This document shows, piece after piece, positions 47,558 through 58,226 of a stretch of DNA of 64,000 bases. This stretch comes from Humulus lupulus. Lineage: Eukaryota > Streptophyta > Magnoliopsida > Rosales > Cannabaceae. Where the stretch lies: the NCBI RefSeq assembly GCF_963169125.1, contig NC_084802.1, positions 26,851,107 to 26,915,106 on the forward strand. Reading direction: 5' to 3'. The translations under genes were made by a program, and so were the position numbers. Within the stretch, counting starts at the first letter, position 1, and each line of letters begins with the position of its first letter. The notes beneath the pieces were generated by a model, which was not told the DNA's origin, searched no databases, and worked only from the letters and a program-made list of their open reading frames with translations.

Positions 47558-48234
47558 ATGTCTTCATGGGACCAAGCAAAGACATCTAGATTTTTATGTT
47601 AAAATTTTACCAGCTCCGCATTTCTCTTAGCGTCAAGATTTTTCCCGAGCTTAACCACCCTTGAAGCATCTTTGGGGTCGATGTTTACTTCTTCGAGTTC
47701 TTCGATAGCCTGGAGCTCGGATCTATCTTCGCCTATTCGTGGATCAATATCATCGCTTGGGATGGTACCTCTGCCACTGACTTGCTGAGGTTCTTCCATC
47801 CCAGGATCAATTCTCACTTCCTAGGATTCCTTGCCCCCATCCCGCACGGCCATTGTCTGCTGCCCGGGTTGTGATTTTCCCTTCATGGAAATGCTATAGC
47901 ATTCCCTAGCAGCAAGTTGATCGCCTTAGACAGTACATATTCCCGTAGATGAGGGGAATTTGATCACGAGGTGGCGGACATATGTTATGGCTTTGAATGC
48001 CATCAGCGTGGGTCTTCCCAAGATTGCATTGTACACGGTTGGACAATCGACGACCACAAACTCGAGCAGCTTGGAAATAGTTCGTGGTCCCTCGCCCAAG
48101 GTTATCACTAACTCGATCATTCCGATAGCAGCCGATCTCTCGCCAGAAAATCCATACAGCATCATGGAGGTTGCCTTCAGCTCGATCACAGACAATCCCA
48201 TTTTCTCCAGTGTGGACTTGAATAGCAAGTTCAT

Positions 48235-50822
48235 AGAACTCCCGTTATCAACCAGTGTCTGTCTAACTCTCCGATTGGCGAGCTGGACGGTTATGACCAG
48301 AGGGTCGTTATGCGGGAACTGGACATGACTGGCATCTTATTCAGTAAAACTGATTGGTTGCTTCTCCAATCGTTACTACTTAGATAAACGCTGCTCCGGG
48401 ACGAACTCAACTCCATTGTGAGACCTCAGATCATTGACATACCTCTTCTAGGCATTTTTGCTCGTTCCTGCCAGATGAGAGCCTCTGGAGATGGTTGTTA
48501 TCTCTCCTCCTGTTATCGGAGGAGGGGTATCCTAATTCACCTGAACTCCGGTCTGATTTGCGGGGGCTTCCAGAGCTAATTGAATGTTTTGCCCAGTGAG
48601 CTGATTAGGAGTGATTCGATTCCGGGCATACTGAGCCAGAGGCCCGACCCTGATGAGCATCTCAATCTCATCCTTCAAGTGCCTACAGTCATCGGTGTTG
48701 TGACCAATGTCATTGTGGAATCGACAAAATTTTGAAGGGTTTCTCTTCCCCCTTTGATTTTTTAGAGGCTCCGGCTTCTTCCACAGAAGGCGGGCATAAT
48801 TTGCCAAGAAGATGCACTCTCTGGTATCCGTGAGGTTGGCGTAAGTAGCATAGATTGGTTTGAACTTCTCCACGGGCTTATTTTTCTTTGAACCGTTTTG
48901 GCTACCTTCACCACTTCCCTTCCTCTTGTTACCTCCCTCTTGGTTATTCTGGGTAACGATTTGAGCCGTAGCTGCAACATCCGTTACTGCTCCAACGGGT
49001 TGGGCAGGGACTTGACTGGTTTCGGCGACCGAAGCTCGAGCCTCTTCCAAGTTGATCCACCTTTGAGCCATGTTCAGGAACTCGTCCACGGTGTTGACAC
49101 CCTTTCTTTGAATTTCTCTCCAAAGGTCGCCCCCAACAAGGATTCCTGTTCTCATCGCCATAAACCTAGAACTTTAATATGCGTCTCTAGCTCGCGTAGC
49201 AATGTTGGCAAACCTACTCAAGTAAGCTTTCAGAGGCTCTTCGGGCTGCTGCTTTACGTTTGCAAGGGAGTCTGCCTTGATACAAGCTGCTTGAGAAGCT
49301 CGGAACGCTCTCTTAAAGTCAGCGGAGAAACTCTTCCACGAGCTGATAGAATGTCTTTTGTATTGCTTGAACCATTGCCTGGCCGGTCCGACCAGAGTTG
49401 AAGGGAATACCAAGCACCTCAACTTAGGTCCGATATTATGGGCCATCATCAGAGTATTGAACATTCCCAAGTGGTCGGACGGATCCCCATCTCCATCGAA
49501 TTTTGATAAGTGGGGCATCCTGAAACTTGGCGGGTATGGTGTTGCTGCGATGTTGGGGGCAAAGAGCTCGAGCTTGTCCCTTGAGTCATACTCGTCTTTT
49601 TCCTTCTCTGATAGGAGTCTTTTCATTAGCTCCTTCATCTGAGCTAATCTCTCGAGGGTTTGGTCTTTGGCTCCCTGGGGCTGTTCAACAGCTCCCGTTT
49701 GGCCGTACACATTCGGCGGGTTATTGTCCCTCCAAGCTCGAGCCTGGTTTGGTGGGACATTCCCGTTATCATGTACTTTTGAAGGACTTCCCTTGTGGTG
49801 AGTGCCACTGACTCCATCACGAACTGGATTTCTCCTCTGTGAATTCAGGCGATCTCGCAAGTCGGTCTGCGGATCAACTTGAGGATTTTTTGAGCTGAAC
49901 TCAGCTGATTCCTCAAATCTGCGCTGGTCCTATCACTTCGACGACCCTCTGTCCAATAGCTTCTATTAGAGAAGCTCAGAGCTTGCGGTCAAGGATGAGG
50001 ATCTGGGATATTCCCGCGTGCTCGCGGGACATGAGCAGGGGTCGCTGGAGGAGGATTCCTCCTGCTGTTTCCGTAGGTAGGAGCGTTTCGAGCTGAATGA
50101 GGTGGAGATGGATGCCTTATCAGTGACGGAGGATGTCTAATCGGTGAAGCGATCCTTGTCCCATCAGGTCGGACCAAATTAGCTCGTGGTCTCTCTGCTC
50201 CACCATTTCTGATTCCCTGTGTCTGGCGATCCGATCGTGGTGCAAGGAGGTCGGTTGGGACATGTTGTCTTTGAGAGTTTTCCCTTGACCTACTACGTGG
50301 GTTGCCATGGGCGCTCCTGGGCACACTTGATGGTGGTGCTGAACTTGGAGTCGAGGTTCTGACCGATCAGCTGGTTCATTGATGATCCCTGGGAAAGTTG
50401 CCAAACGGGGTTCCCTGGTGATCTCGTGACATGGGCGTAGAACTCGTGGTTGAGGTTCTAACCGATCAACTTGGCCTGGGTCGACTATCCCAGCGAGACT
50501 TACGAGTCTCGCCTTGCCTCTTTCCGACGTTAACGTCAGTTGCAAAAGGGGGTAGCCGAGCCAAGACCTCCTCGATTTGCTTGTTTGCTTTGGCTAGATG
50601 GCTCCTCAACTGCATGTTCTCCATTTCCACTACAGTCAAGGAATCCGGGTTCGGATTCGATGGTAGAGGTGTTGAACTTCCAGTATCGTCGTGCCCCATC
50701 GGTTGCTTTCCCGACCGCTGCTAAATCTCTGGGCTTTGTTCGCCGGAAACAGTGGTATGGTGAGCCTCCTACCCACCATGCTAATCCGTTTTGTTACTGT
50801 GCCTTGAACGAGTGACCACCAT
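48235..50822 (-). pseudogene. Tat-B gag and start of protease
   Basis: It starts at Met 50822 (MVVTRSRHSNK), paralleling Tat-A. The capsid-type region is better preserved than in Tat-A: MPHLSKFDGDGDPSDHLGMF, GPARQWFKQYKRHSISSWK and PLKAYLSRFANIATRA lie within 49174-49860. The Cys/His cluster KFCRFHNDIGHNTDDCRHLKDEI is at about 48680-48760. Early stops at 50781, 50769 and 50721 sit where Tat-A has Gln codons, i.e. probable CAG/CAA-to-TAG changes. Further frame breaks occur near 49990 and 49170. Confidence 0.85.
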
Positions 50823-50865
50823 GATGAACTTTGTTCTTAATCTTTTTCGATAGCACTAATTTGCA

Positions 50866-50884
50866 GCTCTCAATGAAAGCACCA
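50866..50884 (-). other. Tat-B primer binding site (tRNA not assigned)
   Basis: GCTCTCAATGAAAGCACCA is identical to the Tat-A site and again three bases from the LTR. This identity, in a leader that otherwise differs, supports function. Confidence 0.75.
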
Positions 50885-50887
50885 AAT

Positions 50888-51676
50888 TGTTGACGCAGTT
50901 TTTCGCCATCAGTGTATTACGAAATTAGCTGGAATAAATTAGTGTTTAAGGATAAACCGTAATCAGGAAAATAACACTTAAGGATGTTAATAAAGAAATA
51001 TTAAGAACACTCGTTTCTTTTTACGTGGTTCGGAGTCTAAAATCCCCCTAATCCACGAGTCAATATTATTACTGTATATCTCTCTATATTTTGGTAGAGT
51101 ATTTGCATTACAGAGAAAAAACCTAACCCCTTTCTTATCCAAGGTCTTGGTATTTATAGAAGAACCATCCCAGGATAGAGGTGGGGTCATCACGTGAATA
51201 CAAATCCTTCCCGTTACTTGTCTTACACAAATGATGGATATTATAATTTACATTAAGGTATGGTCTAATCATTAGGTAAAAATGATCATGGGTCGTCTGA
51301 CATAATCAGACATGTGATGTCTGATCATGCACATTTATGTTACGTATCCGAGAATTCAGGGATAAACGGACATGTAATGTCTGACCACGCACATTTATAT
51401 ATAACGTATCCGGGTTTACAAATGCTCCTGGAAATGGCAGATCTTTAGCGTACCTTGACCGGGACATAGCACCAGCTCGCGTCTAGGACGCGATGCTTTA
51501 TATGCGTCTCCAAATCGTGTCTTCATGATTCGTATTCCTCAGCTCGTGTGATTACCTGGGGAGTCGCACTGCCTTCGCAGAGGAGATATCAACTTATAGA
51601 TCCTTTAGTACTGTTCTTAGCTAGCCAGCTATACTCAAACTGCATAAAAGACCCGGACTGAACATCAGGGCATACT
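50888..51676 (-). repeat. Tat-B 5' LTR
   Basis: 789 bp and co-linear with 30295-31083. The outer terminus reads GGGCATACT rather than GGGCGTACA, so two of its last bases have changed. Confidence 0.88.
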
Positions 51677-51681
51677 ACTCT

Positions 51682-53489
51682 TAATCTCTATGTACTCGTG
51701 GAATATTATCATGACATTAATGGATACCAAATTAGTACAAAACATTTAATATTTACACATATAAAATGAAAAAGAAAAAAATAAATAAATGTGTCGATCA
51801 TACTAAAAAATGTGGTTGTGTTTTCAGTTGTCTTTTTGGTTAAATATATCAACATAAATGCCTATACTGTATTGCTAATTTTACTAATAATGAAGAAAAA
51901 GTATAAGAATAATATAACCTAAAATAATGTAAACAATCCAGGAGTGAATCTAAATTCTCTTCATAAGTACTATTTTTCTTGTTTTCCTTTTAGAACATAG
52001 TAAAAGAAACAAAATCTCTTTAAACCTTTCTACAAACATTGAAAAGGAGTATTATTTTTTTCTTAATTTTGTCACAGATTTTGCTTCATGCCCATTGTGA
52101 AATTTCATTAATTTGCCTAATGATTGTTAGAGTTTAGTAGTTGAAAAATTTGAGTAGGTGCCTAAATTAATACTTTCTTCAATAATATACAAAATTTTAT
52201 TTCTAAACAGCCAATTTTTAAAAGGGAATAATTCAGCCATTTTGCTTAGAGCCTCTTTACTTGTACCTCTTTTTTTGCTATGTTTCTTCTCAGTTTCCAT
52301 AAACAAAACAACGAAATATAAATACATTAAAAATTTTAATTAGAATCAAATAGAATATTTTCCGATTTTAATTTTTAACATAGAAAAGCTAAAGGGACAT
52401 TCTAGAAAGCAAAAATTATAAAAGAGAAGAAGAAGGAATAATAAAAGGATGGGATTACATAAGTTTACATCTATGGCATACCAATTGCAACTTTTTTAGG
52501 ACAATGATGTTAAGAATAAGATTGATTCTGATTCTCTTTTTTTTTTATTAGAGTCCTTATTGGTGTCTGATTTAATCTACTACACATTTTCCAGCTCTTT
52601 TCCTTTGCCTCATCAAACTCTTATTTGATCTTGTCTGCATTCTTTGCTACAGAATGTCCATAAAAGTATCATAAGATTCTGAAACATTTTCAACTTTACT
52701 TAAAAGTCAACCAAATTCAAATCCAAGAACAACCCAGATCACGAAACCACTTTTGGAGTAAAACAAATAAATTTCAATGAATTTGAAAAATCTAAGCAAT
52801 AAACTCATTTCAGTGTAATGCAAGCAAAGTCCCATTTGGCCCTTGTCTGTAATCTGTATAATTGTGTTTTTCCTTTCTTGTAATATGCATGTACATCCTA
52901 AGTTATCTCAAAGTAACATACTTGTATTGTCTAACAATTATAGAGAATGATATAATCTGAGGGCATACATGTGTATATTTTCTGATATTCTTACAAATTA
53001 ACTGTTAGGCTACAAGTCCGTCTGGCTTTCTTCTAGGTGCAGGGATAGACAATATAGCAGAAACTAAGGTGATGTGGTTAATTGAGTGGCTGAGTTTGGT
53101 TTTGGGAAAGTTAGTTGTTCTGTTAGGACCAAGTACATTTATGCTGAGACTCCATGGTTAAAATAAATAAATAAAACTTGTAATTTTCTAATAGGCTGAA
53201 AAGCCATGGTACAGGACAACAAACTAACCAGTGAACCACAAGGTTTGGATACCCAGAAAAGTGTCCTACATTTGGTGCAATTGGACCTTCTGCACGCATT
53301 AGCCTAGCTAAAGGAACAAAAATTGATCCTCTCAGCTGGATTTTACTGTCTATGAGGTGCTTCTGCATACTGAATTTAAAAATAATTACGGAGTGAAAAA
53401 AAAGGCAAAATTATCTTACAAGTTAATTGGATTATTACAAATATTTATAAGGAGAGAAAATATTACTCATTTGCAAAGTACTACATCCA
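51682..53489. other. AT-rich intergenic DNA
   Basis: No domain-bearing frame, transposon terminus or RNA gene was recognised. A minus-strand frame at 53123-53368 begins MQKHLIDSKIQLRGSIFVPL and contains GPIAPNVGHFSGYPNLVVHW. It looks mildly protein-like, but I cannot place it in a family; it may be another decayed exon. Confidence 0.5.
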
Positions 53490-54060
53490 AACTTCGGTTG
53501 AATGATGCTCAGCAACAATGGCTATAGAAGAGACATCATATGTCACTGACACAATTTTTCTACCAACAAGGTTGGTGCTAAATCTCAAGTTTCCCATCCT
53601 GTAATATAAAATAACAGCACAGAGTAAGGCCACCTAAACCCCAAATATTTCTATTATGTGGGAAAAAAAGGTGCAGTAAAAACCCAGTACCTTGAAGGAT
53701 CAACATTTTGGAGTTGGCCAAGTTGAGGGAAATCATATACAGTTAGAGTCTGTTATCTAGCTTCTTTGACATTGCTGAGCCACACAGAATTATAATAACG
53801 ATATCTAGTAATAATCTTAATATGTTCATGTTCGACGCTGCAAATATACTCCTTCTAAGAAACATTTGTAAAACAACCCTTCTAAACCATACCATCTTTT
53901 TCTCATAGCTTCAGTTCCATTTATCTTTCCCACTCCTATCTCCATGTTGTGCTTTTCAATTTTTCTGTTGATCCATTGCAATCCAAGCATGTCGCTCATT
54001 CTTTATAGCTGCTGCTTGAATGTCATGGACTGAAGATGCTCAAAATTTGAGAAAGGAAAG
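53490..54060 (-). pseudogene. Exon-like gene remnant, unidentified
   Basis: Read on the minus strand, 53880-53680 encodes VWLSNVKEAR, a TAA stop, then QTLTVYDFPQLGQLQNVDPS. It ends at a GT donor (ccttcaag|gtactg). The next block starts after an AG acceptor (ttatattacag) and reads MGNLRFSTNLVGRKIVSVTY, then DVSSIAIVAEHHSTEVWM and a stop at about 53496. The reading phase is kept across the junction. A further stretch upstream (about 54060-53960) reads AAAIKNERHAWIAMDQQKN before a stop. This looks like the 3' exons of a decayed gene. I do not recognise the family. Confidence 0.4.
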
Positions 54061-54094
54061 ACAAGTCAGAGACATGAACCAATTTTGGCATGTT

Positions 54095-56671
54095 TCAGGA
54101 TCCCTTAAACCTACATTCAGTTAGTGTAAGAGGATTCTGGTTTACTTCCTGAGATGATCTATTTCTACAAAAATAATCATACGTAATGTACATAAGGGAA
54201 TCCAAGAAAAAACCTTTTCCAGATGTTTCTCTTAAGCCAACATTTGCATTTTTTTCTATGCTATGATAGGCCCTGCCCATTATTTTATAGGTAATTTCAT
54301 CAAAATCAAAGGAAATCTCACTCAACTTTTGACCCCACATTAGGGCCCTCTCTGGCATCCCCTGCTTGCAGAAGTGAGTCAACAATACATTGGTCGTAAC
54401 AACATTCGGAACAAAAGCCATCTTAAGCAGTTTTCCAGTCAAAATCAGAGCTCTATCCAATATGTCACCGCATGCGCCATTCAACAAAGTGTTATATGTT
54501 ACTGTATCTGGAACTATACCTGCCAAAACCAGTTCATCAAGCATCTTCACTGCTCGATTTATTTTTCTATTGCTACAGAAACCATGGGCGTAGATATTAT
54601 AGGTTGTGATATCCGGGTCACACCCACTAGCATACATTGTGTACACAATCTCATCTGCAGAAACCATGTCAAATGCTTTACAATAACCACCAATTAACGT
54701 GTTAAACGTAATGATATCTGGTCCCAGTCCACTCAGATGCATCTCCATAAATTTTTCCATTGCTAAATCCATTCTTCGCTGTTTACAAAACCCATTAATG
54801 ATCATGTTTACCATGAAGATATCTGGAAGGAGACCCTTTTGCCTCATCTCTTTCTCTAGCTTCAATGCTTCGTTCAGGTTACCACAGTTTAAAAACCCTT
54901 GAACCAAAGAACTGTATACAAAATTATTAGGCACCAAACCTATCCTTGACATCTCTAATAATAAGTCATGTGCTTCCTCCATCAAACCTGCTTTAGAAAG
55001 TCCATTAATAAAGGCTGAGAAGGCAACAGCATCAGGAAATATCCCTCTCTCTTGCATCTCATTCCACAGGCTTTGGGCGCCATTTAAGTCTGCCACCCTC
55101 AAGTAACCATCTAACAGCACCGTGAAAGCCACTCTATTAATAGGAAGTTGCCTTTCTAACATTTTACACAAAAGTTCCCTTGCTTCATTTAGCCTCCCCT
55201 TCTTGGACAAGCCCATAATCAAAGAACTACATGTGGAAGATGATGGACTTAGACTATATCTGGTCATAATCTTATAGGCATTGTATGCTTTTTCTTCCGA
55301 TCCTTCCCAGCTATAAGCTGCAATGATTGAATTAAAAGCAACCACACTGAGAGGTATTCCCTTCTCAAGCATACTCTCTAACAATGCCATGGCCTCATCC
55401 AATTGACCTGCCCAGCACAAAGCACCAATTGAAATATCGTATGATGAACTATCAGAAAACAATCCTGATAAAGCTAATTCCCTCAACAACCTCTTTCCGT
55501 CCTCTTTCTTTCCATACTTGTAATGACCTGAAATCAATATATTAAAGGTTATGCCATCAGGAGATAAACCTTTGTACTTCATTTCTTCATACAACATGTT
55601 AGCCTGACCAATATCCCCTGACTTAACATACCCATCAATGATGGTATTGTATATTATGGTATTTGGAGAAACATTAGCCTCATGGATTGCATCAAAAAGC
55701 CTCCTTGCTTCCACAAAATTTCCCTCCTTGCACAAAGCATTTACGACTGTATTAAAGGTCACAATACTTGGTTGACAACCAGTTGCAATCATTAAACGCA
55801 TCCATTTGAGTGCAACTTTAGTCTGCCCCCTAACACAATTAGCATTGATCACAATGTTATAAGTAAAAACATCTGGTTCACAGCGGAACTTCCGCATCAC
55901 ATGTAATAAATTCTCTCCAATGCTGAGAAACCCTTTTCGACAAAATCCAAGAATCAACATGTTAAAAGTATAATTAGTTGGAAATGGCCCCTTACGAACC
56001 ATGTCCCGAAACAACTTCCACACACTACCATAATCACCAATTCTAAGCAACAGCTTAAACAGAACATTAATAGCTGAAGCACTAGGCCTCACTTCCACCT
56101 CCCACATCTTAGTCAAAACCTCCAGTGCCTCATTTGCCATTCCCACATTCATATAACTCCGCATAAGCGTATCAAGAACAGAGAAATCCGTCTCGAATTC
56201 TTGGTGACCTTCCCACATAAACCCCACAACATCTCTACTTCTATTAACACCAATTCTAGCAATAACACAAGAAATCACATCCTGGGCATAGAACCGGAGA
56301 TTTCTGGCCGCTAAATTATGTGCAGCAACACAACAAGATCTCACAGTTTTATCAGAATAGTCTCTAAATGCAAGTTTAAAGAATGAAAATGCAGTTTCTC
56401 GGGAACCCAAAAGCTCCATTAACCGAACAAGCACCAATGGAGAAAACTCTCTAGAAAAAACCTTCAATAGATGACTTTTCCGGACTTTAACTATCTTCGA
56501 TAACCCAGCAGCGATTTTACGCCGTTCGTTTGCGTTAAGCGAGCTCGAAGAGTTGGAATCGGGAGAAGAGAAAGGTAAAAACTGATCCAAAAACTCGAGG
56601 CTTTGAGAGCTTAAGATTTGGGGAGAGTGTACCTGGAAAGTGTTCTGAACACAGCGGACATTAGCGGACAT
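54095..56671 (-). CDS. P-class pentatricopeptide repeat (PPR) protein
   Basis: An intact, intronless 858-residue protein, typical of plant PPR genes. About 18-19 degenerate 35-residue PPR motifs run from about residue 165 to 815, for example VTFNTVVNALCKEGNFVEAR, IIYNTIIDGYVKSGDIGQAN, ITFNTLIGGYCKAFDMVSAD and VTYNTLLNGACGDILDRALI. No E, E+ or DYW domain follows, so it belongs to the P class, whose members usually bind organellar RNA and affect its processing, stability or translation. The N-terminus (MSANVRCVQNTFQVHSPQIL) is moderately Ser-rich, compatible with but not proof of an organelle transit peptide. The start is the first Met of the open frame. This is the only undamaged gene in the window. 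Ortholog and target RNA cannot be named from sequence alone. Confidence 0.93.
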   Translation of the reverse strand: MSANVRCVQNTFQVHSPQILSSQSLEFLDQFLPFSSPDSNSSSSLNANERRKIAAGLSKIVKVRKSHLLKVFSREFSPLVLVRLMELLGSRETAFSFFKLAFRDYSDKTVRSCCVAAHNLAARNLRFYAQDVISCVIARIGVNRSRDVVGFMWEGHQEFETDFSVLDTLMRSYMNVGMANEALEVLTKMWEVEVRPSASAINVLFKLLLRIGDYGSVWKLFRDMVRKGPFPTNYTFNMLILGFCRKGFLSIGENLLHVMRKFRCEPDVFTYNIVINANCVRGQTKVALKWMRLMIATGCQPSIVTFNTVVNALCKEGNFVEARRLFDAIHEANVSPNTIIYNTIIDGYVKSGDIGQANMLYEEMKYKGLSPDGITFNILISGHYKYGKKEDGKRLLRELALSGLFSDSSSYDISIGALCWAGQLDEAMALLESMLEKGIPLSVVAFNSIIAAYSWEGSEEKAYNAYKIMTRYSLSPSSSTCSSLIMGLSKKGRLNEARELLCKMLERQLPINRVAFTVLLDGYLRVADLNGAQSLWNEMQERGIFPDAVAFSAFINGLSKAGLMEEAHDLLLEMSRIGLVPNNFVYSSLVQGFLNCGNLNEALKLEKEMRQKGLLPDIFMVNMIINGFCKQRRMDLAMEKFMEMHLSGLGPDIITFNTLIGGYCKAFDMVSADEIVYTMYASGCDPDITTYNIYAHGFCSNRKINRAVKMLDELVLAGIVPDTVTYNTLLNGACGDILDRALILTGKLLKMAFVPNVVTTNVLLTHFCKQGMPERALMWGQKLSEISFDFDEITYKIMGRAYHSIEKNANVGLRETSGKGFFLDSLMYITYDYFCRNRSSQEVNQNPLTLTECRFKGS

Positions 56672-57158
56672 CGGATAGGTCCCGGAGTCTCGGAGAGAGT
56701 GCTTGGCTGGTTAGAAAATTCGAATCTTGGGTTTCTGGGGTTTTAGTGGGGTTTAGAGCAAGTGAGTGACAGTTTTCTGGTTCTCGGGAACAAGACCAAG
56801 CAAGAACAATGGAAGATTTTCATAAATACGGATAAATTTCGAGCTAAATGACATCCTAACAAAAATGACCTTAAAAAAACAAAACAAATTTCCTTTATTT
56901 TTTATTTATTAAAGTAAAAAAAGTGTTATAGTTTCTTCTTTTCTTTTTTTTTTTTCTTGCTTCTTTCAATATTCTCTCTCAAATATTTAAAATAAGTTTT
57001 TTTTTTTTTTTTAAAAATAATCTAAATAAGAGTGCAAAATCTGTTATCAATCTCTCAAAATTCAACAGCTAATTCTAATTGGGTTGAATCCCAGCAATCA
57101 GAAATATGTTATATTCCAATACAACTAACCTATCTAATTAATAAACAATTTTTCTATA
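56672..57158. other. Upstream region of the PPR gene
   Basis: Expected to hold the 5'UTR and promoter of the minus-strand PPR gene. It is AT-rich with T runs (56940-57010). I see no convincing TATA box at a defined distance and no other gene. Confidence 0.45.
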
Positions 57159-57542
57159 GGGTTTCACTTTAAGCCCTATCGGTAGGGTTTTCAGTGTTTC
57201 TCGACCCGTGAATAGTTTTTGGCGCGATTTTTTCTTATGACCGTGTATATTGTAGCTATTTAGATAATCTTGCAAATTTTCAGAAAATTTTGAATATTTT
57301 ACAGTACCAAAAACTAAGTTTAAACATGTTGTTTTCCAACCGCATAAAAAAAATGAGTAACGCGTGCAACAACATATTTAAACTTAGTTTTCGATACTGT
57401 AAATTATTCTGAATTTTCTGAGAATTTGCAGGATGCTCTAAATAGCTACAATATACACGATCATAAAAAAAATCACATTGAAAACTATTCATGGGTCGAA
57501 AATAATGAGAACCCCACTGGTAGAGCTTAAAGTGAAACCCCT
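57159..57542. repeat. 384-bp foldback (long inverted repeat), MITE-like
   Basis: The left arm (GGGTTTCACTTTAAGC..., 57159 to about 57335) is repeated in reverse complement at about 57370-57542 (...GCTTAAAGTGAAACCC). The arms are near 175 bp and roughly 85% similar; they share ATATTGTAGCTATTTAGA, CAGAAAATT, ACTAAGTTTAAA and GAATAGTTTT. The loop is about 35 bases and includes AACGCGTGC. Weaker pairing continues 30-40 bases outside. No obvious target duplication or transposase. It lies about 0.5 kb upstream of the PPR gene. Confidence 0.85.
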
Positions 57543-57956
57543 GTAAAAGAATTCCCCTCTAATTATATATAGATTAATTTTTAAAAAAATATTGTAGTTA
57601 ATTTGATTTTTTTTGGACAAAAGACCGGTGTAATATATAAACTCATCAAGTACAAAGATCTCAATAAGGTGAAAATTATTTCTTAAACTCATCATCTATT
57701 AAAAGTGTTAGTTTGGTTAATTCATAAGCAGGACACCTAGAAGGATAAATAATCAATTTGTAAGTATTAATAATTTACGTGGATAAAACACTTTTGTTAG
57801 AATCAGATGAACCTGAGTTTACAATTTGACAACACTTGGATCATCATATGATATCTCGTTTAGAATACATGCACTGAAGTCACTATGTATAGACTCACTT
57901 CTGTTGCATTCAAAATTCAAATAGAATAACCAATTCCCTAAAATCGTGTGGGATGC
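57543..57956. other. AT-rich intergenic DNA
   Basis: Between the foldback and the copia LTR. I see nothing recognisable. Confidence 0.5.
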
Positions 57957-58226
57957 TGATTGTTAAATGATAAAGGAACTAAAGAAACCAGAACTATTTA
58001 GAGAATTTGAGTAAAATTCCTTATAATGTTGTTTCAAAATTACAACGAGAAAAAATAAGGACTGCCTTTATTTATAGCTGAGTACATATAAGGTGTTACA
58101 AGAATTGATTAAAATAAAACAATTTACTAATCTTCAGTTGTAATAACAGTTTTACAACTAATCAACCAATGTAACAACTTTAACAAAAAAGACAGTTAAA
58201 GAGAACAACTTTTGTTATGGTTATCA
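57957..58226 (-). repeat. 3' LTR of decayed Ty1/copia element (approximate)
   Basis: About 270 bp, TGATTGTT...GGTTATCA on the plus strand with TGAT/ATCA ends. The right side abuts TATCCCCTTA (58227-58236), a polypurine tract on the minus strand. The left limit is judged from the terminal repeat only, since the partner LTR is outside the window. Confidence 0.6.

Larger units (their letters stand above)
37370..48234 (-). pseudogene. Tat-B pol in five pieces, interrupted by three solo LTRs
   Basis: Coding pieces: integrase C-terminus 37370-37481; integrase, archaeal-type RNase H and RNase H 39711-41920; RT 44551-45312; protease and linker 47558-48234. Motifs: YVDDMLVKS in RT; VDGSSNENESRAGIIL and NNEPEYEALLAGL in the second RNase H; HEGFCGDHAGG, CDKCQRF, WGIDLIGALP, SDNGTQFDSD and NSQVEAVNK in integrase. 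The end reads HLKKYYQ, as in Tat-A. Stops include TAG at 44929 (TDQ position) and 44842 (TYQR position), both CAG in the inferred ancestor. The active-site residues that can be seen are intact, but the gene is dead. Confidence 0.88.
30295..51676 (-). mobile_element. Tat-B: older Tat-lineage element with four nested solo LTRs
   Basis: The LTRs are 30295-31083 and 50888-51676, both 789 bp. Gag starts at 50822 and pol ends at 37370 on the minus strand; an antisense gene lies at 32115-36334 on the plus strand. The architecture is identical to Tat-A, and the proteins are clearly homologous. LTR divergence by eye is roughly 5%. The flanking 5-mers are acact (30290-30294) and actct (51677-51681), a target duplication with one mismatch. 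Removing the four solo LTRs (1481, 2229, 2630 and 2245 bp, plus their duplications) leaves about 12.8 kb, close to Tat-A without its Athila (about 12.2 kb). Confidence 0.9.
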
